Shown piece by piece: positions 6,942-13,752 of a stretch of DNA of 15,008 bases. The first letter of the stretch is position 1. Every line of letters starts with the position of its first letter. Made by a program: the position numbers and the translations under genes. The notes under the pieces were generated by a model. It made no database searches and was not told the DNA's origin. It was given only the letters and a program-made list of their open reading frames with translations. The DNA lies in contig CANRPV010000019.1 of assembly GCA_947632575.1 (NCBI GenBank), forward strand, positions 1-15,008, read 5' to 3'. The DNA is from an uncultured Eggerthellaceae bacterium. Its GTDB lineage: Bacteria; Actinomycetota; Coriobacteriia; Coriobacteriales; Eggerthellaceae.

Positions 6942-7556
6942 GTGAGTCATCGTTTGATCATAGTCGGCTCCCCGCGACCCAGTGGGCGATCAGCTGCTCT
7001 CGCCGATGAGCTCTTCCAGGCTTGCATCGAGGAATGTCCCGATGACGGCGTTTCGATCCTTTCGGTGGCAAGTCTAACAATCGGTGGATGCATCGCTTGC
7101 GATACCTGCGAAAAACCCTCCTCTTCGGAGCGAATGTTGCCTGAAGAGGGTGATCCTCTCTATCCTCATCCCTTCGCGCAGAAAAGCGACGCGTGGTGCC
7201 ATAGGTGCATCTTCGACGATGACATGGATGAGGTTCGCAAACATCTCGATGCGGCCGATGAGCTCATCGTCGTGACGCCTATCTATTTTTCGGGCGTTCC
7301 CTCCCAGCTCAAAGCTCTTCTTGATCGCCTTCAGCCCTATTACTGGTCTGATATGCGCAAGATCGGTAAGCGTCCGCTCAGGGTTCATCTCGTTGGAGAG
7401 GGTGGAGATCCTCACGGCGTGAAGCCTGCTCTCGGCGTCTTGAAATCCGCCTTGGCCGTCGCGGGCTTTCGCCTCGAGACGGTGCTCGATTGGCGGGGGC
7501 GCATCAGCTCCGACGGAGAGATTTTAGAAGATGCCGAGATCCACGAATACCATTAG
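6942..7556 (+). CDS. NAD(P)H-dependent FMN reductase / Fe-S flavoprotein-like protein
   Basis: A flavodoxin-fold protein of the NADPH-dependent FMN reductase family. GSPRPSGRS at residues 10-17 is the FMN phosphate-binding loop and TPIYFSGVPSQLKALLDR (112-129) is the second FMN-contacting segment. Five cysteines are placed as C50-X2-C53-X2-C56 and then C86-X2-C89, followed by FDDDM. In related proteins a CxxCxxC stretch is followed closely by a Cys before the DDM motif, so here about 30 residues are inserted within the Cys cluster. It may bind an Fe-S cluster and transfer electrons; the partner is unknown. GTG 6942 is preceded by AGGAGAGG. It sits 25 nt after tatD and 9 nt before rsmA, clearly in the operon, in the place where Bacillus has rnmV. 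A GGTATTAG direct repeat flanks the tatD stop and the ribosome site. Confidence 0.82.
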   Translation: MSHRLIIVGSPRPSGRSAALADELFQACIEECPDDGVSILSVASLTIGGCIACDTCEKPSSSERMLPEEGDPLYPHPFAQKSDAWCHRCIFDDDMDEVRKHLDAADELIVVTPIYFSGVPSQLKALLDRLQPYYWSDMRKIGKRPLRVHLVGEGGDPHGVKPALGVLKSALAVAGFRLETVLDWRGRISSDGEILEDAEIHEYH

Positions 7557-7565
7557 GTAAGGACG

Positions 7566-8618
7566 ATGGCAGCTCTCAGCTCGTTGGCTTCAGTGGGAGC
7601 CACCAAAGCCATCCTCGAACATCACGGGCTTTGGACTAAGCATTCTTTAGGTCAGCACTTTTTGATCAACGACGGTATCGTCAAAAGGATAATCCAGCAT
7701 GCGGATTTGTCTCCTGAGGAGTCCGTATTGGAGGTGGGACCTGGCATAGGGACGCTGACGGTGGCCTTGCTTCAAAACGCTCGCAGCGTTTTTGCCGTGG
7801 AGCAGGATGTGGAACTTGCCCCCGTTCTTGAGGAGACGACAGCGCCTTGGTCCACGCAATTCCATTTGATCATGAAGGACGCGCTTAAGCTCCAGGAGAG
7901 TGATCTTTTAGGGGCGAGGCCTCGGCGTTGGGTGTCGAATCTTCCCTACAACGTGGCGACCGCGTTAATTCTGGACTACTTTCAGCGTTTCAGCTTTCTG
8001 GATCGGGCGACCTTAATGGTTCAAAAGGAGGTTGCCGATCGAATCGATGCGAAGCCTGGCACTAAAAGCTATGGATCGTATAGCGTTAAGCTGGGCTTTT
8101 ATGTGAAGGTGATCGATCAATTCAAGGTGGGGCCAAACAATTTCTTCCCACCTCCGCATGTGGATAGCGCGGTCATAAGCCTTGAGCGTCTGCGGTGGGA
8201 AGAGGAGAGTACTTCCCGATTAGATCGAGATGGACAAGATCAAGCGCAAGGCCATGAGCAGCGAGGCCAGGCGCAACAAAGCCAAGAGGGACAATCCTTC
8301 AACTATCAGCAGTTAGTGGATGCCGCCTGTCTTATGGCTGATGCGGCTTTCGCTAACCGGCGCAAGACGCTCGCTAACTCTTGTCGGGCGTACTTCAAAG
8401 AAAGAGACCTCGTTCGAAGCGCTGATACACGATCAGTCGGTGTTCTCCGAGATGCCGCTGCACAAGAAAAAGGCGCCGTCCAGAACTCTAACGAGAGTTT
8501 GGACGAGCGCCTCTCTGAGATATTTTCCCTTGCCGGAATAGATTCACGGCGTCGGGGTGAGACCTTAAGCCAAGAAGAGTTTTTGGCTTTGGGTGAGGCT
8601 TACCTGAGGCTTTCCTAA
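7566..8618 (+). CDS. rsmA: 16S rRNA (adenine(1518)-N6/adenine(1519)-N6)-dimethyltransferase
   Basis: RsmA (KsgA) adds two methyl groups to each of A1518 and A1519 near the 3' end of 16S rRNA, a late checkpoint of small-subunit assembly. The sequence shows KHSLGQHFLIN (25-35), the SAM-binding LEVGPGIGTLT (55-65), the acidic residue in FAVEQD, the catalytic NLPYNVAT (125-132), FFPPPHVDSAV (193-203) and the C-terminal AFANRRKTL (261-269). The usual length is 260-295, but this protein has 350 residues. The excess is a Gln/Glu/Arg-rich low-complexity insertion at about 212-246 and a second one at about 285-312 in the C-terminal domain. The start follows GTAAGGACG directly after the flavoprotein stop. 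It is the last gene of the operon and converges on the SDR gene with a single base between stop codons. Confidence 0.95.
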   Translation: MAALSSLASVGATKAILEHHGLWTKHSLGQHFLINDGIVKRIIQHADLSPEESVLEVGPGIGTLTVALLQNARSVFAVEQDVELAPVLEETTAPWSTQFHLIMKDALKLQESDLLGARPRRWVSNLPYNVATALILDYFQRFSFLDRATLMVQKEVADRIDAKPGTKSYGSYSVKLGFYVKVIDQFKVGPNNFFPPPHVDSAVISLERLRWEEESTSRLDRDGQDQAQGHEQRGQAQQSQEGQSFNYQQLVDAACLMADAAFANRRKTLANSCRAYFKERDLVRSADTRSVGVLRDAAAQEKGAVQNSNESLDERLSEIFSLAGIDSRRRGETLSQEEFLALGEAYLRLS

Positions 8619-8631
8619 GTTACGGCCTCAG
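8604..8631. terminator. Hairpin spanning both convergent stop codons (possible bidirectional terminator)
   Basis: CTGAGGC (8604-8610) and GCCTCAG (8625-8631) form a 7-bp stem whose 14-nt loop contains the rsmA stop (8616-8618) and the SDR stop (8620-8622, complement strand). No T run follows on either side, so terminator function is uncertain. Confidence 0.45.
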
Positions 8632-9420
8632 ACCCATGCCGCCTTCAAGGGTGAGCGTTTCGCCGCTCAGATACTTGAAGTCGGGGTTAGCCAACTGAAC
8701 AACCACGCGGCCGATTTCCTTCTCCACATCGCCATAGTGGCCCATCGGAGGCATCTTCACGTTGGCGACGAAGGCGTCCGGGTAGGCATCCTGGAAGTTC
8801 TCGAGGGCAGCGGTCCAAGCCAGCGGGCAAACGACGTTCACGTTGATGCCGTCAGGGCCCCACTCAGTGGCGGCGACGCGTGAGAGGCCGCGGATGCCTT
8901 CCTTGGCAGCCGCGTAAGCGCTCTGGCCATAGTTTCCGAACAGGCCGGCGCCGGAGGCGAAGTTGATAACAGAACCCTTGGTTTCCTTCAGGTGAGGGTA
9001 GCAAGCCTGCATGTAATAGAAGGTGGCGTACAGGCCGGAGTAGATGGCCAGGTCGAACTGCTCGGTGGTGTGATCGGCGAGGGTCACGCCAGAGGCGGAG
9101 GCCTGAGCGTTATTGATCAGCACGTCGATGCGGCCGAACTTCTCCATAGCCTGGTCGACGACGCTTTGCACGACGGCCTTATTGTCGGCGCCGGCGTTGA
9201 CGTCAGCTTGAACGATGAGCACCTGGATACCGTAGTTCTTCTCCAGCTCCTCCTTCGCACCCTCAAGCTTTTTCACGTTGCGGCCGGTGATGACCAGGTT
9301 AGCGCCTTCCTTCGCATAGGCCATGGCGATACCGTAACCGATAGCTCCCGGAGATCCGTCCTTCAGCTTGGCAAGGCCAGCACCGGTGATGATCGCAGTC
9401 TTACCCTCTAAAAAACCCAT
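8620..9420 (-). CDS. Short-chain dehydrogenase/reductase (SDR)
   Basis: A 266-residue Rossmann-fold oxidoreductase. The catalytic Ser156 (FASGAG), Tyr169 and Lys173 (SAYAAAKEG) are in place, as is the cofactor-proximal NNA at 103-105 (NNAQ rather than the usual NNAG). The C-terminal YLSGETLTLEGGMGLRP is typical of SDR proteins ending in a glycine-rich loop. The glycine motif is unusual: TGAG is followed by about ten inserted residues (LAKLKDGSPG) before AIGYGIA. The Asn of the classical N-S-Y-K tetrad is apparently replaced in the YSGLYATF segment. GRN after the second strand suggests NADP or NAD use cannot be fixed. The substrate is unknown; coriobacterial SDRs include hydroxysteroid dehydrogenases, but nothing here proves that role. 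An AGAAGGA ribosome site precedes ATG 9420. The gene lies 116 nt downstream of the symporter gene, with palindromes in the gap. Confidence 0.87.
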   Translation of the reverse strand: MGFLEGKTAIITGAGLAKLKDGSPGAIGYGIAMAYAKEGANLVITGRNVKKLEGAKEELEKNYGIQVLIVQADVNAGADNKAVVQSVVDQAMEKFGRIDVLINNAQASASGVTLADHTTEQFDLAIYSGLYATFYYMQACYPHLKETKGSVINFASGAGLFGNYGQSAYAAAKEGIRGLSRVAATEWGPDGINVNVVCPLAWTAALENFQDAYPDAFVANVKMPPMGHYGDVEKEIGRVVVQLANPDFKYLSGETLTLEGGMGLRP

Positions 9421-9446
9421 AGTTCCTTCTTTCTGCTACAAACCAT

Positions 9447-9461
9447 TTGTCGCACTGACAA
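9447..9461. promoter_or_regulatory. Inverted repeat TTGTC-N5-GACAA upstream of the SDR gene
   Basis: TTGTC at 9447-9451 and GACAA at 9457-9461 form a 15-bp dyad 27 nt from the SDR start codon and directly next to a longer perfect palindrome. The size and position fit an operator for a dimeric regulator, but no regulator can be named. Confidence 0.4.
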
Positions 9462-9485
9462 GAACAGAGCCTTAAGGCTCTGTTC
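9462..9485. repeat. Perfect 24-bp palindrome between symporter and SDR genes
   Basis: The arms GAACAGAGCC (9462-9471) and GGCTCTGTTC (9476-9485) pair perfectly around TTAA. In RNA of either strand this forms a stable 10-bp hairpin. It may end the symporter transcript, but only two T residues follow on the minus strand. It could also be an operator or a leader hairpin of the SDR gene. TGACA occurs as a direct repeat on both sides (9456-9460 and 9487-9491). Next to it, ATTAACT is duplicated at 9491-9504. Confidence 0.85.
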
Positions 9486-9536
9486 ATGACATTAACTATT
9501 AACTACTCTAACACACTCTAGCAAACCCAAACCACA

Positions 9537-10874
9537 TCAGGCCGATTCTCGAATTTCGCTTAAGTCAAGGCCGGCATGGGGATCGTTGTACACATCCACG
9601 TTCATGTAGTGGCTTTGCTTAGCGACAATCGTGGTGCAAACGGCGTCGCCGGTGATGTTCACGGCGGTGCGGCACATGTCGAGAATGCGGTCGATACCCA
9701 TGATAAGGGCGATGCCTTCAAGGGGCAGGCCGATGGAATTGAACACCATGGAAAGGGTGATCAAGCCAACCGAGGGAACGCCCGCGGTGCCGATGGAGGC
9801 CAGCGTCGCCGTGGCGATAACGGTGAGGTACTCAACGATACCCAGCTGCATGCCAAAGAGCTGAGCTGTGAACACCACAGCGCAACCTTGCATGATGGCG
9901 GTGCCGTCCATGTTGATGGTGGCGCCCAGCGGAATGGTGAAGGACGAAATCTTGCGGTCGACGCCCATGCGCTGATCCAAGGTCTCCATGTTCAGAGGGA
10001 TGGTCGCGTTGGAAGTGGCCGTCGAGAAGGCGAACACCATAACGCTCCAGAATTTGCGGATGAACGTAATGGGATTCAGGCGGGCAAAGACGGCGAGCAA
10101 TAGCATGTAGACCACAAAAGCTTGAATTGCCAGAGCAATCAAAACGCTGCCCATGTATTTGATCATAGGCAAGAACGCATCGAAGCCGATATTGGTGAAC
10201 GTGCGGGCGAGAAGGGCGAACACGCCGATCGGAGCCACATACATTACCAGCTGGGTCATCTTCATCATGATGTCGTTGAACTGCTCAAAGAAGCGATGCA
10301 CCACGTCAACATGGCGTCCCAAAAGGGCAATGATGATACCGACAAAGAGGGCGAAGAAGATGACGCAGAGCATGTCGCCATTCGCCAGGGCAGCAACCGG
10401 GTTGGTCGGGATGATGTTCATGATCGTCTGCACAACGGTGGTGTTGGAGCTGGTGGAACCAAGGGTGCTCGGATCGCTTGCCACCAAAGAGGCCATATCA
10501 ACGCCAAGACCGGGGTTAATCAGGTTAGAGATACCCAGCGCAACAGATACGGCAACCGCCGTGGTGCAAAGGTAGAACACAAGGGTTTTAACACCCACAA
10601 CACCAAGGGTCTTCACGTCACCCATAGACGCGGCGCCGCAGACGATGGAACAAAACACCAGCGGCACAACCAACATCTGCATGAGGCGGATGAAGCCTTG
10701 TCCGAGGAAGTAGAAGATGCCATTGACGAAAATGTCATCACGAATCGGGCTTGCCGGCACCAGGTAATGGAAGATAACTCCGAGGACGATACCCGCCGCT
10801 AATCCGACGAGGATCCATTTCGTAAGCGGAAACGGTTTCTTTTCCTTTTCTTGCTTGATTTCTTTTTCTGCCAT
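9537..10874 (-). CDS. Dicarboxylate/amino acid:cation symporter (DAACS/SLC1, GltP-like)
   Basis: A 445-residue integral membrane protein of the glutamate transporter family, importing acidic amino acids or C4-dicarboxylates with Na+ or H+. Family features are all visible: a polar, Lys-rich N-terminus, six hydrophobic segments, the re-entrant HP1 loop with the Ser/Thr-rich motif FSTATSNATIPL (283-294), NMDGTA in TM7 (321-326), the HP2 loop with GTAGVPSVG (362-370), and TM8. TM8 has Asp394, Asp399, Arg402, Thr403, Asn406 and Asp410, aligning with GltPh D390, D394, R397, T398, N401 and D405. Retention of the TM8 Arg points to an anionic substrate rather than neutral amino acids. AAGGA precedes the ATG, lying within the last codons of the upstream RmlD-like gene only 3 nt away, so the two are co-transcribed and probably translationally linked. 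Confidence 0.95.
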   Translation of the reverse strand: MAEKEIKQEKEKKPFPLTKWILVGLAAGIVLGVIFHYLVPASPIRDDIFVNGIFYFLGQGFIRLMQMLVVPLVFCSIVCGAASMGDVKTLGVVGVKTLVFYLCTTAVAVSVALGISNLINPGLGVDMASLVASDPSTLGSTSSNTTVVQTIMNIIPTNPVAALANGDMLCVIFFALFVGIIIALLGRHVDVVHRFFEQFNDIMMKMTQLVMYVAPIGVFALLARTFTNIGFDAFLPMIKYMGSVLIALAIQAFVVYMLLLAVFARLNPITFIRKFWSVMVFAFSTATSNATIPLNMETLDQRMGVDRKISSFTIPLGATINMDGTAIMQGCAVVFTAQLFGMQLGIVEYLTVIATATLASIGTAGVPSVGLITLSMVFNSIGLPLEGIALIMGIDRILDMCRTAVNITGDAVCTTIVAKQSHYMNVDVYNDPHAGLDLSEIRESA

Positions 10875-10877
10875 GAT

Positions 10878-11738
10878 CTATTCCTTCGGGACGAGATTGT
10901 GGAGTTTGAGATAGGTTTCAAGTTCGCTTTCCCAGTCGGGCATCTCGTAGAGATCGGTGAGCTTCATCATCAAGTTGTCGAGCTGAAGGTTATAGGCCTG
11001 CTCAGGCGTATGGCTGCCTGCGAGATTGGTGGTAGGAAGACCCATGATCTCAAGAGCGCGCTTGAAGAATTCGAAACGGCTGCAACGTCCTTTGCAAGAG
11101 ACATGGAAGGTGCCGAACTCTCCAGCCTCGATGGCGACCCGAATAAAGTCGGCAAGCACGCGTGCTGAGGTAGGAGCCGCGATCTGATTGACCGGAATCT
11201 CGATACGCTTGCCTTCGTTGATGGCTTTGGCGGCGCGTACGAGATAGTCGTTGGGCATCGCGGTGTAGACCCACTGGCTGCGGATAATGAGATGGTGGGT
11301 GGTCATGCTGCGGACGAGGCGCTCGCCGGCGTACTTCGACTTGCTGAACAGGTCAACGGGTTTCGGTGAGTCGAACTCGTTAAAAATGGTGCCTTCGTTG
11401 CCAAGGAAGATGTCATCGGTGGAGATGTGCACCAAGGTGGCACCGAGGGCTTCGGTTGCGATGGCGAGGTTGCGGGCTCCGATCGCGTTGATCTTATACG
11501 CCTCAACCTGGTCCACCTCTTCATGATTGATTTCATGGCCATAACCTGCGCAATTAATGATGATGGAGGGACGGTTGGCGTCGGCGAAGGAATTCACCTC
11601 GTCGAGATTGGTGACATCCACCTCCTTATCGGTGGCGTAGATGTTATAAGGCCCCTGCTTGAGGCGGTACTCCAAAGCACGTCCAATGCGGCCTAGAGCA
11701 CCCACGATCCAAACATTTTGACGCGGTTCGATGTTCAT
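10878..11738 (-). CDS. RmlD-like NAD(P)-binding sugar reductase/epimerase-family protein
   Basis: An extended-SDR protein closest to RmlD (dTDP-4-dehydrorhamnose reductase) in layout: the Rossmann motif GALGRIG (13-19), DVTNLDEV, INCAGYG, the NAIGARNLA helix, HISTDDIFLG (104-113), a SKSKYAGERL segment and a C-terminal substrate-binding half. In RmlD the catalytic motif is YxxxK; here the aligned position is Phe131 with Lys135 kept, and STDY is STDD. The reductase chemistry may therefore be lost or changed. No other rhamnose or polysaccharide genes are nearby. The frame is open to a TTG at 11756, but ATG 11738 has GGAG 8 nt upstream and starts just before the fold, giving 286 residues. It precedes the symporter by 3 nt. 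The link between a sugar-nucleotide-like enzyme and an acidic amino acid transporter is unexplained. Confidence 0.8.
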   Translation of the reverse strand: MNIEPRQNVWIVGALGRIGRALEYRLKQGPYNIYATDKEVDVTNLDEVNSFADANRPSIIINCAGYGHEINHEEVDQVEAYKINAIGARNLAIATEALGATLVHISTDDIFLGNEGTIFNEFDSPKPVDLFSKSKYAGERLVRSMTTHHLIIRSQWVYTAMPNDYLVRAAKAINEGKRIEIPVNQIAAPTSARVLADFIRVAIEAGEFGTFHVSCKGRCSRFEFFKRALEIMGLPTTNLAGSHTPEQAYNLQLDNLMMKLTDLYEMPDWESELETYLKLHNLVPKE

Positions 11739-11864
11739 GGGCGGTTCTCCATTCAAGTCGTGGCGGCCAAACGGCGGTCAAACGAAAGAGCATAAAAGCG
11801 CGACAGGCGCCCACCGTTTTTGATAACGATCTTTCAATTTTATGGGTTATGCGGGCAGGCAGCG

Positions 11865-12758
11865 CTATTTTTCGATGAACGACACTGTTTTACTGAGTGG
11901 TTTGGTCATGGTCGCCTTTAATGAGGGGATCATGAGACCGGTCAAGATAAGCAGGGCTCCAACCACCATGGTCGAGGTGACGACCTCTCCCCGGAAGAAT
12001 ACCCCAAGGAGCGCGGAGGCTACTGGACTGAGTGCGGTAAGCATGGCAGTTCGTTCCGCGGTGAGAAGCCTTTGAGCCACCGGCTGAAAGGCGAACCCGA
12101 ACCCCGTGCAAAGGACGATGAGCAGGGCAAAAGACGCCCACTGATCAGATTGGGCGGGGATGATGAAAGGCTCAAAGGCGAGGGCGGCTCCAATCGATAA
12201 GATTCCCATCGTCCCAATTTGGATGAGCCCGAGGGTCAAACCGTCATCGTGATGGGCGAAACGCCCGGTGGCCACGATCGCACACGCATAGCATAAAGCT
12301 TCCAGAAGGCAGAGAAACTCACCGAAGCCAAGGCGGAATCCGCCTCCTGATAAGGTAAGAAAGAAGACGCCCGCTAAAGCAAAGCCAGCACAGATAAGCT
12401 CTAAGAGCGAAGGCTTCTTTCTCTCTACGAGAGCATTAATGAAGGGTACGAACACGACCGCTAAATTGATAAGGAAAGCAGCCGTGGATATGTCGCAGTA
12501 CTTCAGCGCTTGCATTTCGAGAGCCATGACCGTGAAGAACAAGAGTCCCATGATAGCCCCATGGAGAAGCGTTTTCTTTGTCGCCGCACGTAGCCGTTTA
12601 TGGAAGATAGCGGCAAGCAGAAGGAAGGCGAAGAAAAACCTTATGGCCAAGATTTCAAACGACCCGATGGAGTCAAGCAGATGCTTGCTGAACAGGAACG
12701 CGGAGCTGCGCGCTACCACTACTGCTATTAAAAGCCACTGGGCTTGAAATGATGACAC
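11865..12758 (-). CDS. EamA/DMT-superfamily transporter
   Basis: A polytopic membrane protein of the drug/metabolite transporter superfamily with two EamA repeats of about five transmembrane segments each. The first repeat begins WLLIAVVVARSSAFLFSKHLL and includes EILAIRFFFAFLLLAAIF; the second runs from about LELICAGFALAGVFFLTLSGG to GALLILTGLMIPSL, with the characteristic ALSPVASALLGVFFRGE block. Members export amino acids, nucleobases or drugs; the substrate here cannot be predicted. GTG 12758 is chosen because AAGAGG lies 6 nt upstream and TM1 starts soon after, as in most family members. An ATG at 12827 gives 23 more polar residues but has no ribosome site and lies inside a dyad. It diverges from a LysR gene, the usual arrangement for a regulator and its exporter. 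Confidence 0.88.
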   Translation of the reverse strand: MSSFQAQWLLIAVVVARSSAFLFSKHLLDSIGSFEILAIRFFFAFLLLAAIFHKRLRAATKKTLLHGAIMGLLFFTVMALEMQALKYCDISTAAFLINLAVVFVPFINALVERKKPSLLELICAGFALAGVFFLTLSGGGFRLGFGEFLCLLEALCYACAIVATGRFAHHDDGLTLGLIQIGTMGILSIGAALAFEPFIIPAQSDQWASFALLIVLCTGFGFAFQPVAQRLLTAERTAMLTALSPVASALLGVFFRGEVVTSTMVVGALLILTGLMIPSLKATMTKPLSKTVSFIEK

Positions 12759-12803
12759 CCTCAACCTCTTTCTCGACAAACTTAGTTCACCACTGTTAGT
12801 ATT

Positions 12804-12833
12804 TTGAGTAAAACGATTGATACTCATTAATTA
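12804..12833 (+). promoter_or_regulatory. Promoter of the lysR gene with overlapping dyad
   Basis: TTGAGT (12804-12809), an 18-bp spacer and TAATTA (12828-12833) form a plausible promoter about 20 nt from the LysR start. The dyad TGAGTA-N10-TACTCA (12805-12826) overlaps the -35 box and the spacer. Its T...A half-site spacing is of the kind LysR proteins bind, so this is a likely autoregulatory site that could also control the divergent EamA gene. Confidence 0.5.
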
Positions 12834-12850
12834 TTTGAGGAAAGCTCAAA
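12834..12850 (+). promoter_or_regulatory. Small hairpin/dyad covering the lysR ribosome-binding site
   Basis: TTTGAG (12834-12839) and CTCAAA (12845-12850) are a perfect 6-bp inverted repeat around GAAAG. The left arm and loop contain the GAGGAAAG ribosome-binding site, and the right arm ends one base before ATG 12852. It could mask initiation in RNA or be a second operator. Confidence 0.45.
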
Positions 12851-12851
12851 G

Positions 12852-13751
12852 ATGAACTATGACCAGCTTAATGTGTTCGTGACGGCTGTTGAAAAAGGCA
12901 CCCTGTCCGCTGCGGCTAAAAAGTTGGATTACACCCCCTCTGGCGTAAGCAGGGCGATTGAGGCGCTTGAGCATCAAGTGGGATTTCCTCTCATTCTACG
13001 CAATCGGCGCGGCGTTCGTCTGACCGCGGAAGGGGAGGCTTTGCTTCCCATCGTCAAGGAGATTATCCGCTGGTCGGCGGTGCTCGAGGAGAGAACGCGG
13101 GAGCTGCGAGGGTTAGAGACGGGAACCGTCGTCGTCGGGACTACCTACGCCTATCTCTATCCGTGGATTGCTGATGTCATTGCCCAGTTTCATGAGCTCC
13201 ATCCGGCTATCACCGTTGAAATCGTCGAGTCGAGTAGTTCTATTCTCTGCAAACGCGTGGAGGAGCGCAGCATCGACCTTGCCCTCGTCAACCGCAGGAA
13301 AGGCGATTTTCGCTGGACGACCTTGGGTCCCGATAAACTTGTCTATCTCCTTCCCCTCGATCATCCCTATGCGCAGAGAAGCAGCGCTCCGGATAGCCTT
13401 GTGGAAACGGATGTTTTCGTCGATATCTATCCTGGTAGGGAAACCGACAACTCACTGCTCTTCACCGAGCGGGGGCTTCGCCCTCATGTGGGCTTTTCCA
13501 CTCATGATCATATGGCTGCCTGCGCTATCGTGCGGGCAGGCCTGGGCATCACCCTCGTGAATGAAATCTATACGCGCGAGCCGCTGCCGGGAATTGCCGT
13601 GGTCCCCCTTGAGCCTGTTTACGCGATGGAGTTTGGTATCGCGACTCCGGAGGACGAACTTCTTTCTCCCGCCGCTCGGCGTTTTATCGACTATGCGATG
13701 ACCCACATAAAGGAATTGGCTCTGTATCGGATATCAAATGGCAATATCTGA
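12852..13751 (+). CDS. LysR-family transcriptional regulator
   Basis: A 299-residue LTTR. The N-terminal winged HTH is textbook: MNYDQLNVFVTAVEKGTLSA, AAKKLDYTPSGVSRAIEALE (21-40) and FPLILRNRRGVRLTAEGEAL. A linker helix follows to about residue 88, and the co-inducer-binding domain starts at GTVVVGTTYAYLYPWIADVIAQFHELHP. The effector is unknown. The start is supported by GAGGAAAG 8 nt upstream and by homology. It is divergent from the EamA transporter and probably controls it in response to the exported compound. Its stop is one base from the stop of the convergent remnant ORF at 13753. Confidence 0.94.
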   Translation: MNYDQLNVFVTAVEKGTLSAAAKKLDYTPSGVSRAIEALEHQVGFPLILRNRRGVRLTAEGEALLPIVKEIIRWSAVLEERTRELRGLETGTVVVGTTYAYLYPWIADVIAQFHELHPAITVEIVESSSSILCKRVEERSIDLALVNRRKGDFRWTTLGPDKLVYLLPLDHPYAQRSSAPDSLVETDVFVDIYPGRETDNSLLFTERGLRPHVGFSTHDHMAACAIVRAGLGITLVNEIYTREPLPGIAVVPLEPVYAMEFGIATPEDELLSPAARRFIDYAMTHIKELALYRISNGNI

Positions 13752-13752
13752 T

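Noticed and set aside
9576..10802. Long plus-strand open frames rich in His, Asn and Gly
   Set aside because: Antisense shadows of the symporter gene; the composition reflects the complement of membrane-protein codons.
11739..11864. Promoter or terminator between the EamA and RmlD-like genes
   Set aside because: TTGAAA and TATGCT elements are present on the minus strand, but not at a usable spacing, and no hairpin with a T run was found.
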